In this document: positions 45,968-57,324 of the stretch, piece after piece
Layout of the letters: the number at the start of each line of letters is the position of its first letter
Position numbering within the stretch: the first letter of the stretch is position 1
Assembly (NCBI GenBank): GCA_026936325.1
Contig: JAPTHN010000021.1
Coordinates: 1,736,001 to 1,800,000, forward strand
Direction of reading: 5' to 3'
Length of the DNA: 64,000 bases
Origin: Platynereis dumerilii
Taxonomy: Eukaryota; Annelida; Polychaeta; Phyllodocida; Nereididae
Position numbers and translations under genes: made by a program
Notes under the pieces: generated by a model
The model's database searches: none
Seen by the model: the letters and a program-made list of their open reading frames with translations, nothing else
What the model was told of the DNA's origin: nothing

Positions 45968-46549
45968 GTCTGAGAAAACTCCAGGCAATATTGCTTGAGA
46001 TCCATCGTTTCTGGGCTTTTCAGGCAACTTTGGGGCCGATTCTATGGTTACATTAGTTCTTACAGATTTTATTCATGATTTGGGACAGTAGCTGTTGTTT
46101 CTCAGTTCGATTTGAGCCATTTTCACAGCCAGAACGATGGGTATCAACAACGTTGTCCGATCATCAATGCATCAAAATGTCATCATGACCCAGCCAACAT
46201 GCCTGCTTACCTTGACAATCGTTTTTCAGCCAAAAATCAGTGTCACATACTCCAACATAGCTTCAATTCAAACCATGCATCTTTATTTTGTGAATTAGCA
46301 ATCCAAGTGACAGGTTTGGTGCATTTAAACTCCACAATTCGGCTGTATTTACAGGGAATTATGACCGTGGTCCATCAGTGACTGTCAATGATGAAATTCT
46401 GCATGACTGCTGAAAGGTGGTCTGTGATTGGCCGAAAGTTATCATGTGACTCTATGAGCCAATGATAGTGAAGTTTACATTCTTGTGAGCAGCTTGACAG
46501 GGGCAGATCTCAGTAGAGGATCAAGTTGGCCTTAGTTGGGGGGGGGGGG
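45968..46549. other. No gene; further CCAAT pair
   Basis: ATTGG at 46427-46431 and CCAAT at 46459-46463 flank an E-box CATGTG (46443-46448). A 53-codon frame from the ATG near 46137 has no supporting signal. Ends in a G-run (46537-46553). Confidence 0.35.
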
Positions 46550-46811
46550 GGGGACCAAGAGAATCAATACTCATTCATCCCAGACACCATCAGAATCTGG
46601 AACAGACTACCCCAGGATCTAGTTGACGCTGAAACCCTGGACAGATTCAAGACGGGGATGGCAAAGATCAACACCAGGACCTAAGGAGGTCTTCACGTTT
46701 TTATCCAGCACTGTACATAGACTGCACTTCATAACCTGCCATGCGTAGGCTTTTAACAGTGCGAAATACTCCAGACAGGAGGACTGCACTCAATGGAAGA
46801 AGAAGAAGAAT
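46550..46811 (+). mobile_element. LINE 3' end (reverse-transcriptase C terminus, 3' UTR, GAA tail)
   Basis: The frame 46559-46684 reads IPDTIRIWNRLPQDLVDA and then ends at a proper TAA. This is the conserved 'RTIRLWNSLP' closing block of CR1/Jockey-type LINE proteins. About 110 bp of 3' UTR follow, with a (GAA)n-like tail at 46797-46811. The 5' part is missing, as usual for truncated LINE insertions. Confidence 0.8.
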
Positions 46812-47059
46812 CCAAGGCACTTTGATGAAGTGGGGGCGGGGGTACTCGAAATTGGGGGGGGGGGGGGCTGGTGGCTCTAACTGTTTCATGTTTTCCTCAT
46901 TTAATTGCTGTTTAGACATTGTCTACAATATTTATTTTGGTTGGTGGTGGGGAGGGGGTAACATGCCCAAAGTTCATATTTTATAGGCAAATATAGATTT
47001 AAGTCAAAATAGTTTATTTCGGAAACTGCTGGCCAAACTTACTTTCATATTTGCAATCA

Positions 47060-47342
47060 ATGCCAGGCAGTGATGGAAATGGAAAATTATCGTCGGGGGA
47101 GCTCTCGGCTCGTGTGGCAGCGGCTCGCCATTCCAAATTTTTTAAATGGAAAGAATTCTTCCACCAGAGCATAATTTTGGCTAAAAATACCATGAGGACT
47201 GAAAACTTTTCAAAAGGTAACATGATAAATTGTAATTGCACAACTGGTCATTGGGGGAGCTGCAGGGTACAGCTCTCCCTGTTTTTTGGTCAAGGGAGCT
47301 CAGCTCCCCCAAGCTCCCCCCATTTCCATCACTGATGCCAGG
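47060..47342. mobile_element. hAT-type MITE, perfect ends and target duplication
   Basis: The element runs 47068-47334 (267 bp). Both ends read CAGTGATGGAAATGG inward, and the flanks are ATGCCAGG on both sides. It is the cleanest of the MITEs in the window and probably the youngest. Confidence 0.9.
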
Positions 47343-48944
47343 GCTGTTAACCCAACCTGAGGGCAGTCCTTCTCCCCCCCCCCCTCTGAATTTTCCACCA
47401 AAAAGTTGTGTTACAGTATACGTTACTTCATTTAGCCAATAAAATACTACATGGACCACTACCACACAAATCTCCTAATTTTCTGGGAGGTACATGCATC
47501 CAGATCAGTTATTACCCAAAGGCCCTGTGGCAGTATGCTCGATTACTCGTGTACATTTGGAGGGAAATATTGGCCTACATATCATGAGGTAATGACCAAG
47601 CATAAAATAGACACCGTTTAAGTCCATTTTCTTCAACATAGGGGAGACCGGGGCTAGTTGTCACAAGGCTTATTACTCAGCTATGGATAGTAGCAGCAAA
47701 TGAATCAATTTTGATATTTTTTGACATGGGGAATATTTTTGTGATGATATCACAAAAATGTGTAGTCTGTCATGTGCTATGTGACTCTGGTTGTGTCGTT
47801 TCATGGTTTTATGTAATATAACCTTGTAGGCAGACGGCTAGTTAATGATCATTGCTTGGCCAAAACCAAGCCACCATTGCATGTCCATGCATAAAATTTG
47901 TTACACATGTATTTTGCCTTTTGATGCCAAGGACTGATCGATAGCCTGATAGGTCCAAATATTAGGTCCAAATATTGAGAAAAATACAGAAAATAAATTT
48001 TTCGTTTCTGACCAACGTTTTCACATTTGTCTGATCTACGTTTAGACTGTACATTATAATATTCTTATCTGAAGAGCAGCACTGAGCGTTAAAAATGAAC
48101 AGATTAGCCAATATTACAAATATGTAGATATGGGACTATTGAAACAATTTATACTTTCTTTTGGTTGCCCGTATCAGTTTATGTTTAGCAGTTCTGAAGT
48201 TGTCTCAAATTCTAGACTTGTTGCTTTTGAATGAGTTATAAGTGGGTTTGTGTTTTATGCCCCGTCGCTTGTTGAATGTTCTGAAGTTGTAGCATTTCAA
48301 ATTTATCCACTATTGAAAATATGGCTCAGAATTATATTCAGAATTGATGACAGGGCCCATGGTTGGGGTTTGGCCTGAGAGGGTACTAATTAAGTGTTTC
48401 AAGGTTAAAAAAAAAATTGATAAGACACTCCTCTTCACATTAATTAGAAGTGACATATTCATCGAGTGCCTGACGAAGCAATCATTAGCAATATGCTGAG
48501 TCCAACTGTTGAATCCTGGGATTCTTGTTTATCACTACACCCAGCTTATCTTTTTTTTAAAAAGATTTTCTTGTTCTAGGGTCAGTCGGGTCGATAGGAC
48601 AAAAACAGAAGGTGGGATCTAATATTTTTATATTGCCAATTTATTAAAAATTGTAGTTATTAAATCTCCTTCTTCCCATAACCAGAAAATCTGTTGGGTC
48701 GGTCGAACCGAGAAGCTAAAAAGTAAGTATATTTGGCCTTCTGAGTACCTCTGTGTACCTTTGTGTTTCATGTAAAAGTGCACACAAGACCAAGATGATT
48801 TCCCTTGGAGGAACAGCATGCATGTTTCATGTTGTGCTTCTGGTCTTTGCTATTTCTGAAGGGATGGATAGACAGATGGATCATGGACCTTGAAGTAACA
48901 AGCCTAGTTTTCCTTGGTCATTGATTCTTAGGACAGACACAGTC
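47343..48944. other. No gene seen
   Basis: GGGGAGACCGGGGCTAGTTG near 47642 looks like a transposon end, but no partner was found. No coding segment was supported. Confidence 0.35.
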
Positions 48945-49092
<148 letters not shown>

Positions 49093-49786
49093 ATTGATCA
49101 GTCTTGGAGTTTAGCATGTTCTGAGGATTCCTAAACTCGTATCATAGTCCTATATAATGTCCTCATCACCATAGGACTCTCACCCCAGCACTTTTGTACT
49201 TTGGTTCAGTACAGATACTACAGAAGCCAACACAATTTTTTTTGTTGATCAATAATGTATTTCCACTGCAATGAGTTTGTTTTGCTGGTTTCAAGGAAAT
49301 GTTTTGTGGGAGACCTTGGAATAACATTTTATGATGGTTTAATGTTGCATTTAATTCTTTGGAGTGCAAAAAATTGTTACTTTTAATGGCAGAAGTTTGT
49401 GTTTGCCTAGAGACCAAGGTCAATTGTTTTTTGTTGTTGTCCTTTTTATATACTTGTATATATCATGAATATATCATTAAAATGACAAAATCGATATTTT
49501 ACAAGGTCAAAATTATTGGAAAAAGTAAAATATTAAATGAATTTTTCAAAAACCTTTTTATTACCGGTATTATTAATGGCTGTTAAGATTTTGTTTCTTT
49601 CCTGTATGTGGTAATTCTCTTATTTCATTATGTAGTTTGTTTGACATTAATTTTTAATGTGATATATAGTACTCATTCTATGTATTTGTTATCAGATATC
49701 ATATAAGACATAAATTTCACATTGGTCTTTTATGGAGTCCCAGAGTCACGTATTGGCACAACCATAGGAAGGGCAAATACTTAATC
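49093..49786. other. No gene seen
   Basis: AT-rich. Nothing recognised. Confidence 0.4.
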
Positions 49787-50890
49787 TGGTGGGCCACAAG
49801 AAGGGCCGATAAATGATCCAGTGGGCCACAGGAATGGCCGATATGTGATCTGGTGGGCTGCTGATACGCGATCTGGTGGGCTACAGGAAGGGCCGATACA
49901 TGATCCCGTGGGGTTATCCAGTGGGCCACAGAAATGGTCGATGCGTGATCCCGTGGGCCACAGGAAGGGCCGATACGTGATCCCGTGGGCCACAGGAATG
50001 GCCGATACGTGATCCCGTGGGCCACAGGAAGGGCCGATATGTGATCCAGTGGGCCACAGGAAGGGATGATATGTGATCTGGAGGGCCACAGGAATGGCCG
50101 ATACGTGATCCCGTGGGCCAAAGGAAGGGCCGATATGTGATCCAGTGGGCCACAGGAAGGGATGATATGTGATCTGGAGGGCCACAGGAAGAGATGATAC
50201 GTGATCTGGTGGGCCACAGGAATTGATACATGATTCAGTGGGCCACAAGAAGGGCCATTATGTGATCCAGTGGGCCACAGGAATGGCCGATACGTGATCT
50301 GGTGGGCCACAGGAAGGGATGATATGTGATCTGGTGGGCCACAGGAAGGGATGATATGTGATCTGGTGGGCCACAGGAAGGGATGATATGTGATCTGGTG
50401 GGCCACAGAAGGGATGATATGTGATCTGGTGGGCCACAGGAAGGGATGATATGTGATCTGGTGGGCCACAGAAGGGATGATATGTGATCTGGTGGGCCAC
50501 AGAAGGGATGATATGTGATCTGGTGGGCCACAAGAAGGGATGATATGTGATCTGGTGGGCCACAGGAAGGGATGATATGTGATCTGGTGGGCCACAGGAA
50601 GGGATGATATGTGATCTGGTGGGCCACAGGAAGGGATGATATGTGATCTGGTGGGCCACAAGAAGGGATGATATGTGATCTGGTGGGCCACAAGAAGGGA
50701 TGATATGTGATCTGGTGGGCCACAGAAGGGATGATATGTGATCTGGTGGGCCACAAGAAGGGATGATATGTGATCTGGTGGGCCACAGGAAGGGATGATA
50801 TGTGATCTGGTGGGCCACAGAAGGGATGATAAGTGATCTGGTGGGCCACAAGAAGGGCCGATATGTGATCCAGTGGCTCACAGGAAGGGA
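49787..50890. repeat. 32-bp minisatellite GGGCCACAGGAAGGGATGAT
   Basis: About 34 units of GGGCCACAGGAAGGGATGAT followed by ATGTGATCTGGT. Units at 50300-50840 are almost identical, whereas the left third is more varied (GGCCGATACGTGATCC forms). Because the unit has no stop on the minus strand in any phase and 32 is not a multiple of 3, frames of 345, 207 and 204 codons appear. They are artefacts. It ends about 110 bp before the DIRS-order element. Confidence 0.95.
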
Positions 50891-51003
50891 ACCCCTTTGA
50901 ATTCTGAGAAAAATTGTTAAACTTGAATTTCTAGATTTATATGATCAGCGGCCCTGGTTATATCTCCCCTAGAGATCTACGCCCCTTCATAGATAATATC
51001 TTT

Positions 51004-51217
51004 TTAAAGAAAACACAACTTTAAAGTGGCGAAAACTTTAATCTAACTAAACAGAATAATATGCGCGCGCCAAACAGCAGAGCAGTACAACATACATGTG
51101 AATAATTATAAGCGCAAACAGATATTACAACATCAATAAGTAGAGTATTAACAGTATACATAAAGTTTAATATAAAATTTAAATGTAAAGTCCAAATTAA
51201 ATTAAGCTAAAAGTCCA
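51004..51217 (-). repeat. B2 split direct repeat of the DIRS-order element
   Basis: 214 bp, matching B1 (51406-51619) at every position compared by eye. It is the 3' end of the element. Confidence 0.9.
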
Positions 51218-51262
51218 TTGCTATTGAATAAACTGTAGAGGAAGTAAAGGGGAGGAGGTGGG

Positions 51263-51405
51263 TGACCTTTTGCGCTGGTCTGTGGGCAGCAAACTGACCA
51301 GGCCCTCAACACACTCCCAGGTGTACCCCTTGCTAATTTGCATATGGGGCCAGCGCCCTAGTGTCCACTTTAAACATTAATAACATCCAGGGTTGTTATT
51401 ATCCC
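51263..51405 (-). repeat. A2 split direct repeat
   Basis: 143 bp, identical by eye to A1 (55288-55430). It directly abuts B1. A 45-bp unique spacer (51218-51262) separates it from B2. Confidence 0.9.
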
Positions 51406-51619
51406 TTAAAGAAAACACAACTTTAAAGTGGCGAAAACTTTAATCTAACTAAACAGAATAATATGCGCGCGCCAAACAGCAGAGCAGTACAACATACATG
51501 TGAATAATTATAAGCGCAAACAGATATTACAACATCAATAAGTAGAGTATTAACAGTATACATAAAGTTTAATATAAAATTTAAATGTAAAGTCCAAATT
51601 AAATTAAGCTAAAAGTCCA
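51406..51619 (-). repeat. B1 split direct repeat
   Basis: 214-bp copy of B2, lying just after the recombinase frame. Confidence 0.9.
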
Positions 51620-51648
51620 AATCCCAGTAGTAGTAGAGTAGTGAAAAG

Positions 51649-52671
51649 TTAATTTGGGAGTTCTCTTGACATGAGAGTCATGGCACTTGAAAGGAGATTG
51701 TTAGTGCAAAGTGTATACTTGGTGTAGGCATTGCTTTGCCAATCCCCTAATTGGCGAATGAGGTCAACCGGGACCCCACTAGAGTAAGCCCAGCTGGCCC
51801 CTCCTCGTCGGAAACTGTGACCCGCGATCCTGGAAGTGTCACAATGACCACTAAGGCCCTGCTTAACCTGCGAGACAAAGGCAGTTGCAGTGAGGGGGCG
51901 AAACACAGCACCATGGGGGGACACAAAAACAGGGCCCTCTGGTGGAGCACCCGGAGTCAGACGAAGGGCATGGAATGCAGCTTGGGTTGGGCAAAGTCTA
52001 TTTCCTGGAATGCGGGGGAGGGGCAGGGTGTGAATACGATCCCTGAACTGGTTGGTCTTGGACCACCTGATGGTCACCTGGAGGCCCTGTGATGTAAACT
52101 TCAAGTCCTTCCTCCGGAGATGGAACCTTGGATCGAACGAGTTCAGGGCAGAGGGCAGGACATTTGCCCTCCTCAAGAGACCAAAAAACATGAGCAGAGC
52201 AGCAGCCCAAGTATTGGCCCCCGACGGGGTGTTAATATCCAGGTGTGACAATAAATCCAGCAGTAGTTGGGGAGTGATGGGTGCCTTGCGAGACACCATG
52301 TCCCCCAGGTGGCGCCTTATCCCTCGCAGTGTAGTGTTTAAGGTAAAATTGTCCTGCAGCGGGTTGGGCAACTGCCATTCTAGATGCAGAATGCGAATTA
52401 TATTGAGATATTGTTTCACTGAATTAAATTTGAGTCTCCTTGCCAGGTGAGCAGCATATAGGCAGAGAGTGTTTGTTGAGGCGGGGACAGGTGTAAGGCC
52501 TGTCCGATTACAAAATGCAAAATATGCCCTTTTGTGAGAGGCATAGGAACGCTTGGTGTTTTTAGAAAAACATATAGTTCTGTAGAAAGCCACTTCTGCT
52601 TGGAGGCTCCGCAAGTCGATATCCATCATGACACATAAAGCATAACTAACAGTCCTAAAAAGCCAAGGCAC
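51649..52671 (-). CDS. Tyrosine recombinase of the DIRS-order element
   Basis: 340 residues. This enzyme replaces the DDE integrase of LTR elements and is thought to insert a circular DNA copy by site-specific recombination without target duplication. The C-terminal half carries the family signature: an Arg in GLLRRANVL, the H-x-x-R box in GHSFRRGG, a Trp in GDWQS and a late Tyr near AYTKYTL. The N-terminal part resembles the SAM-like DNA-binding domain of phage integrases. The frame overlaps the end of the polymerase frame by 17 bases. Confidence 0.92.
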   Translation of the reverse strand: MPWLFRTVSYALCVMMDIDLRSLQAEVAFYRTICFSKNTKRSYASHKRAYFAFCNRTGLTPVPASTNTLCLYAAHLARRLKFNSVKQYLNIIRILHLEWQLPNPLQDNFTLNTTLRGIRRHLGDMVSRKAPITPQLLLDLLSHLDINTPSGANTWAAALLMFFGLLRRANVLPSALNSFDPRFHLRRKDLKFTSQGLQVTIRWSKTNQFRDRIHTLPLPRIPGNRLCPTQAAFHALRLTPGAPPEGPVFVSPHGAVFRPLTATAFVSQVKQGLSGHCDTSRIAGHSFRRGGASWAYSSGVPVDLIRQLGDWQSNAYTKYTLCTNNLLSSAMTLMSRELPN

Positions 52672-54004
52672 TGGTCAACCTGGTCATTGCACCAGGTTCA
52701 TGTAGCCTACTGCAGGCATCCGCGATTACATTGTATTGTCCCGGGTAATAAACAGCAGATATTTTAAAGTTAAAGATGGCTGACAGCCAGAACAGTCTCC
52801 TCAAAGATGCCATTGCTAGAGGGTCCTTGGCTGAGCCCCTGTTCAGTATTGCAACCGCTGCCTGGTTGTCACAGTGTACCTTCACAATCTTGTTGGCCCA
52901 CTTGTGACACCACAACTGGGCAGCTGGTTCGATTGTCAGCACTTCTTTGTAATTGATATGTAAATTGGCTGCTTCTGGCCAATCTTCCCAGGGGTAATAG
53001 AGACAGTTGCCATCGTAGTAAGCTCCAGCAGCAACTGGGCAAGCATCAATGCAAACAAAACAATAATCTCGAGAATCGATCATGGGCAAGGTGCCATTAA
53101 AGCGCTTGGCAAAACATATCCACCATAATAAATCAGCTTTGAGATTAGCATTCACTCTACAACGATGCGAGGGCCTGTGCAAGTGGCTGATGCAGTCGAG
53201 TATCCTTCTCATATGGCCTCTAGCTCCACTAATGACCTGGGAGGCCCAAGATAACATACCTGAGAGACTCTGCAGGGTTCTCTTGGATACTGTCCGGCTG
53301 TCAAACACCTGATGAACTGCAGACATGAACTTTGACAGCTTATCCTCTGGTAAACTGAGAGTGCAGCTGTTAGTGTCCATTTCGACCCCTAAAAATGTCA
53401 ACCTCTGTGTTGGTCCACTGACTTTGGAGTAATTGATGGAGAAGCCCAGACATCTTAATGTGTCCATTAGGAGTTGCATGTGTCGTCGACACTCCTCCGT
53501 TGACTCGCTTATCACCAAGAAATCGTCCAAATATGCTACGATGTTCTTCACTCCTTTCAAGCGCAAAATGTCACACACAGCTTGGGTTAGCTTGTTGAAA
53601 ATACCTGGGCTTAATCTTGCCCCAAACATGAGTCTTGTGTCGTGCATGATTGTGGGCTCAGAATCTCCAGTAAATGTCCATGCTAAGCCTGACACTTCAT
53701 AATTGTCAGGATGAATTTTAACAGTTCTGTAGGCATTTGATAAATCCACTTTGCCTAAATACGAATTCTTTGTAATAAGTTCCACAGCATCTTGCACTGA
53801 TTGATAGGAGAATTTGTCATTGACTGCAAGGTCATTAACCGAATGACCCGGGGGTCGGCTGCAGTCATGAATGAGTCTAATTTTGTTGCTGTTGGGTTTA
53901 GCAATTGCCCCCAAGGCTGAAATAATCCGTGGCCTTGAGGTGGCCTTCACATATCGTCCATTGGCTAGTTCCTCCAGGATTTGAAGCTCCACCTGGGGGC
54001 GCAT
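52655..54004 (-). CDS. Reverse transcriptase/RNase H of the DIRS-order element
   Basis: 449 residues from the first Met. It copies element RNA into DNA and removes the RNA template. Palm motifs are visible in order: KVDLSNAYRTVKI (motif A), RLSPGIFNKL (motif B) and AYLDDFLVI (motif C, catalytic DD). The RNase H domain follows (CIDACPVAAG, a Glu in KEVLTIEPA, HCDNQAAVAIL, and DACSRL at the end). The frame remains open upstream of this Met as far as the end of the gag-like frame. The true start may therefore lie earlier and rely on overlapping-frame translation, as is usual for retroelements. Confidence 0.93.
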   Translation of the reverse strand: MRPQVELQILEELANGRYVKATSRPRIISALGAIAKPNSNKIRLIHDCSRPPGHSVNDLAVNDKFSYQSVQDAVELITKNSYLGKVDLSNAYRTVKIHPDNYEVSGLAWTFTGDSEPTIMHDTRLMFGARLSPGIFNKLTQAVCDILRLKGVKNIVAYLDDFLVISESTEECRRHMQLLMDTLRCLGFSINYSKVSGPTQRLTFLGVEMDTNSCTLSLPEDKLSKFMSAVHQVFDSRTVSKRTLQSLSGMLSWASQVISGARGHMRRILDCISHLHRPSHRCRVNANLKADLLWWICFAKRFNGTLPMIDSRDYCFVCIDACPVAAGAYYDGNCLYYPWEDWPEAANLHINYKEVLTIEPAAQLWCHKWANKIVKVHCDNQAAVAILNRGSAKDPLAMASLRRLFWLSAIFNFKISAVYYPGQYNVIADACSRLHEPGAMTRLTSALAF

Positions 54005-54180
54005 AGCCTTGTCAGTTGCTGACTTGTAATTATTCTCCCAGATATGTTTGCCACTGTAATCCGATGTTGTAATTCTAAATCCATTCTTAATCCCTGATAG
54101 TATAAACCCCCTGTGTGGGTGGTCATGGGGCAGAGCTGTTTCCCATGCTTCATACTGTAAAGCCCCATCAGTATTGAAGC

Positions 54181-55368
54181 CTAGTCGTTTTTTGGAACTG
54201 CAGACGCACTAGAATCCAACTTGCGATGTACATACTTGCACCCAGATCCAAAAGGGCAACGTCCCCCAGTGGCTAACCACTTTTTGCAGTCCTCAGCAGG
54301 CTTTGTGAATGTCGACTTGTACCTGTTCCTGTTGGGGTTGTGTTGTTTCGGAGTCAGTAGATTCATCTGCAGGGCTAATCTCAGGTCACCCCAATCAAAG
54401 CCATGCTGTGCTTGTAACTCACGGTAGCGTGTATCAAACAGCAAGATGCTTGACCATTCGTATACATCTGCTAACTCGAAAATTTGCATTGTGTAACACA
54501 TATAGTATTCCATGTGGTCCCTGGACAGTTCACCTTCTTCGAGGAGATGGTTCATCACTTTGATGTTGGCTGCCCCCCACTCTGCAATCGAAATAGTGAA
54601 GGTCTCCAAGTCGTTATTTTTTATGGCAATGGTGCCATTCTCGTCCTGGGAGAGGATCATCCGTTCCCTCCTGCTCCTCTGGATCCTCTCTTTGACTTTC
54701 TCCGGGAGAAAATTGTAGATCCTTTCCGCCTTCTTTTTCGTTGCTTTTGCCGACATCAGCATTCTTGGATCGTATCCTGTTGCTCCTCTGGGGGCTGGTT
54801 TAGATCCCGAAAATATTCCGCTGAAATCAGGGCTGTTTTTCAACAGTGCATCCAGTTGATCACCTGAGCTAAGCAGCATTTTGTCCAATTTCTCGATCTC
54901 TGCCTGCTCAGTCTTGTCCTTGTCCAGTGTGTTATTGTCGGTCTCCTTTTCAGCTGCTTCCTCTGGAGTCTTCTCCCCTGGATCATCAGCCCCTTCTTCA
55001 TTGTCATCCTTTTTTCCTTGGGTGCCCTTTTCTGCGAAGTTGGGGTTGCCCAGCTTGATCAGACCCAGTCTCAGAGCGATCTCCTGTCCAAGATGCAGGT
55101 TGGTCCTTTTTAGGTCCCCTTTTGTCATGGCCATCAAGCACCCATAGTCAGCCAGTTGCTGGGTTCTTAAAGAATTTGTGGATTCCCTGGTTAGCTTCTG
55201 TTCCACAGCCCAGTCATCAAACTTAAACTCCTCCTCACTCATGTTGCTGGTAATGGTGTTGCAGTGCAGCTGAGTTGTCCCAAAGTATGACCTTTTGCGC
55301 TGGTCTGTGGGCAGCAAACTGACCAGGCCCTCAACACACTCCCAGGTGTACCCCTTGCTAATTTGCAT
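54181..55368 (-). CDS. Gag-like protein of the DIRS-order element
   Basis: 395 residues from the first Met, which lies inside repeat A1. A Met 42 residues later (MSEEEFKFDDW) is the more natural start. Residues about 115-165 are strongly acidic and probably disordered. Near the C terminus is a Cys-Cys-Cys-His cluster (spacing 9-5-3) like a CCCH zinc finger, which would bind RNA. The role as the RNA-packaging structural protein is inferred from position and this finger. Confidence 0.8.
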   Translation of the reverse strand: MQISKGYTWECVEGLVSLLPTDQRKRSYFGTTQLHCNTITSNMSEEEFKFDDWAVEQKLTRESTNSLRTQQLADYGCLMAMTKGDLKRTNLHLGQEIALRLGLIKLGNPNFAEKGTQGKKDDNEEGADDPGEKTPEEAAEKETDNNTLDKDKTEQAEIEKLDKMLLSSGDQLDALLKNSPDFSGIFSGSKPAPRGATGYDPRMLMSAKATKKKAERIYNFLPEKVKERIQRSRRERMILSQDENGTIAIKNNDLETFTISIAEWGAANIKVMNHLLEEGELSRDHMEYYMCYTMQIFELADVYEWSSILLFDTRYRELQAQHGFDWGDLRLALQMNLLTPKQHNPNRNRYKSTFTKPAEDCKKWLATGGRCPFGSGCKYVHRKLDSSASAVPKND

Positions 55369-55430
55369 ATGGGGCCAGCGCCCTAGTGTCCACTTTAAAC
55401 ATTAATAACATCCAGGGTTGTTATTATCCC
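55288..55430 (-). repeat. A1 split direct repeat (5' end of the element)
   Basis: 143 bp, identical by eye to A2 (51263-51405). It probably contains the promoter region and marks the 5' border of the element. Confidence 0.9.
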
Positions 55431-57026
55431 ATCAATATAACTCCAATAAAATGTGAAATTTTATAAAATCTGAACTAATTTTTGCTGAAAATATGTTAGA
55501 TAGACCACCACTAGAAAACAATAAGAAGCATGTCAATATAAAAAATTAGTTATGAAAACACATCGTATATGTTCTGCACCCCACCCTGTTTATACAGACC
55601 TCATCAATGTTATGAAATCAGACGGGGAAGGAAATTTGAACCTATCTGTATTTTCTTAGATTTGTATAAAAAGATTGGTTTTCGTCCGTCTTTGCATTTC
55701 TTAGATTTCCATAATCTTTTCATGTCTTGGCTTACTTGTATATAATTTTGTATATATAATTTTTTGGGGGGTAGACAGACATCTTGGCATACTACACCGG
55801 TCCAGTGCTGGATTGATTTACCGGTATATCGTGATATAACAGTTCATGGCCATGTCGTAAAAAAACGGTCATGACTTCCTGACATAATGACGATGTCGTT
55901 CTATCCCAAATTCAGCCAAAAAATGTGTGTTTTCTTGGCATTCTAGGACGAAAATAGTCCATTGTGAATGAAAATGTTGCTTCGTCGCCGCCATTTTTAT
56001 GCGAATGAGATTCTCGCTGGGCTGCGAGAGTATGTTTGCGTATTATAGACATACTCCTGGATAATTACATTGAAATAGTCTTAATTTCCCTTGCTAATTT
56101 GGTTTGAAAATTAGCAGAATTTCTAATTTGCTATTTAGAGTTGTAAATTGCCCTCCATTATCAAAGTTGAAACATGCTATACTTCAAAGGTATTTTGGAA
56201 GACAACTTTTTTCTCTTTCAAAGTTGTCAAAAATGATTGATTATATGTCATAGAATGAGTGATGACATCACTGAAAGATTCTATCTGTTCCTTTTTTGTT
56301 CTTTTTTTCCTTCTGTGAGAGAAAATTGTTCTACAATTACAGGGAATTTCCTGAAAATTAACATGATTAAAGAGCAATTGTTATGGTGAAGACGTTCTAC
56401 CTGAATTTAAAAAATAACGTGCAAGCACTTTATGAGATGCTTGCAGATAAGACTGCCCATCTACCCTTTTGCTTGTCTGTCTATCTACATCAACAAGGAT
56501 CTATCTATCTCTCTGTCTATATTTGGTCTATATTTTGTTTTGTTTCTTTCCTTCCTCCCTTTTCCATCCTTCATCCGTCACTTTCCTCAATCCTTCCTTC
56601 CTCCCTTCCCATCAGGGTTGTCTGAGTAATGGCCCCCCCCCCCTCAGGCCATTTCTAGATACGCCCCTGTCAACAAACCTTCTGCAAGAGTCACCAGCTG
56701 CTCAGTGAACCGTGAAACTGCTCGCAAAAGTAGGTCAGCATGACCCAGTAAACTACATTGCCCTTTGACCCGAAGAAAGTCAGCCTGTTTGTTTTCTTTA
56801 TTAATTTTTCCATCTCAGAAAGGTATCAAGAGTTTATCAACGCAAGATAAAATTCTATTGAGGTGGTATGTAAAGTTTTAATGACAGAGGTGAAACAGCC
56901 CGATCAAGGCAGTTGTCATAAGTTTAGTGAACCTGCCTCCCACAATAGAGATGCGCTTGCAAGCAAGCATCTCTAAAAAAGGGGGTCCACTGTATGTGTA
57001 AAAAATATGTATCCATCTTATGTACA
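55431..57026. other. No gene; MITE end fragment
   Basis: CATTTCTAGATACGCCCCTG near 56650 is the right end of the 59812-type MITE, without a convincing left partner. A (TCTA/TCTG) and CCTTCC-rich stretch lies at about 56465-56620. Confidence 0.4.
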
Positions 57027-57320
57027 AGGCTGCCTATAAGTAAGTGAAACCGGTAATGTTTTGCCATTGGGTCAATATTAGAGAGGTTTTGCTACACGTT
57101 CACGTGTGACGTATACGTGTACAAGTGCTATCTAATTACATTATACTAAAAGTCGTCCGATGAGATGAAAACCAAAATGTATGGGGTCGTTTTCCTTAAA
57201 AAGGACAATACTTGAGGCTGTGAAATGCAATTAGCTGCCAATTTTCTTTGCTCTGAAAACAGTTTCATATAAAATCTTTGATAAGTAAGTGAACCCCAGT
57301 CTCCATTGTTTTGCCTTGGG
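57027..57320. mobile_element. Dispersed repeat related to 44229-44460
   Basis: CTGCCTATAAGTAAGTGAAA and GTTTTGCCATTGGGTC at the left, TTTTCTTTGCTCTG in the middle, and a second GATAAGTAAGTGAACC at the right. Family unknown. Confidence 0.5.
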
Positions 57321-57324
57321 TGTC

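Larger units (their letters stand above)
51004..55430 (-). mobile_element. DIRS-order retrotransposon (Ngaro/PAT-like), looks whole
   Basis: The element is 4.4 kb and reads right to left. It has a gag-like frame, a reverse-transcriptase/RNase H frame and a tyrosine-recombinase frame, with split direct repeats ordered A1 - genes - B1 - A2 - B2. That repeat order defines the Ngaro and PAT groups. No methyltransferase domain was seen in the polymerase frame, which favours Ngaro. Both repeat pairs look identical by eye and no break is evident, so insertion must be very recent. No target duplication is expected for recombinase-integrated elements, and none is seen. Confidence 0.92.

Noticed and set aside
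49717-50881. Long minus-strand frames (345, 207 and 204 codons) rich in HQITYHPFLWP
   Set aside because: They follow the 32-bp tandem repeat in all three frames. Lack of stops is a property of the unit, not coding.
51751-54867. Plus-strand frames across the DIRS-order element (for example 52052-52450 and 54484-54867)
   Set aside because: They are antisense shadows of the three minus-strand frames, whose motifs are clear.
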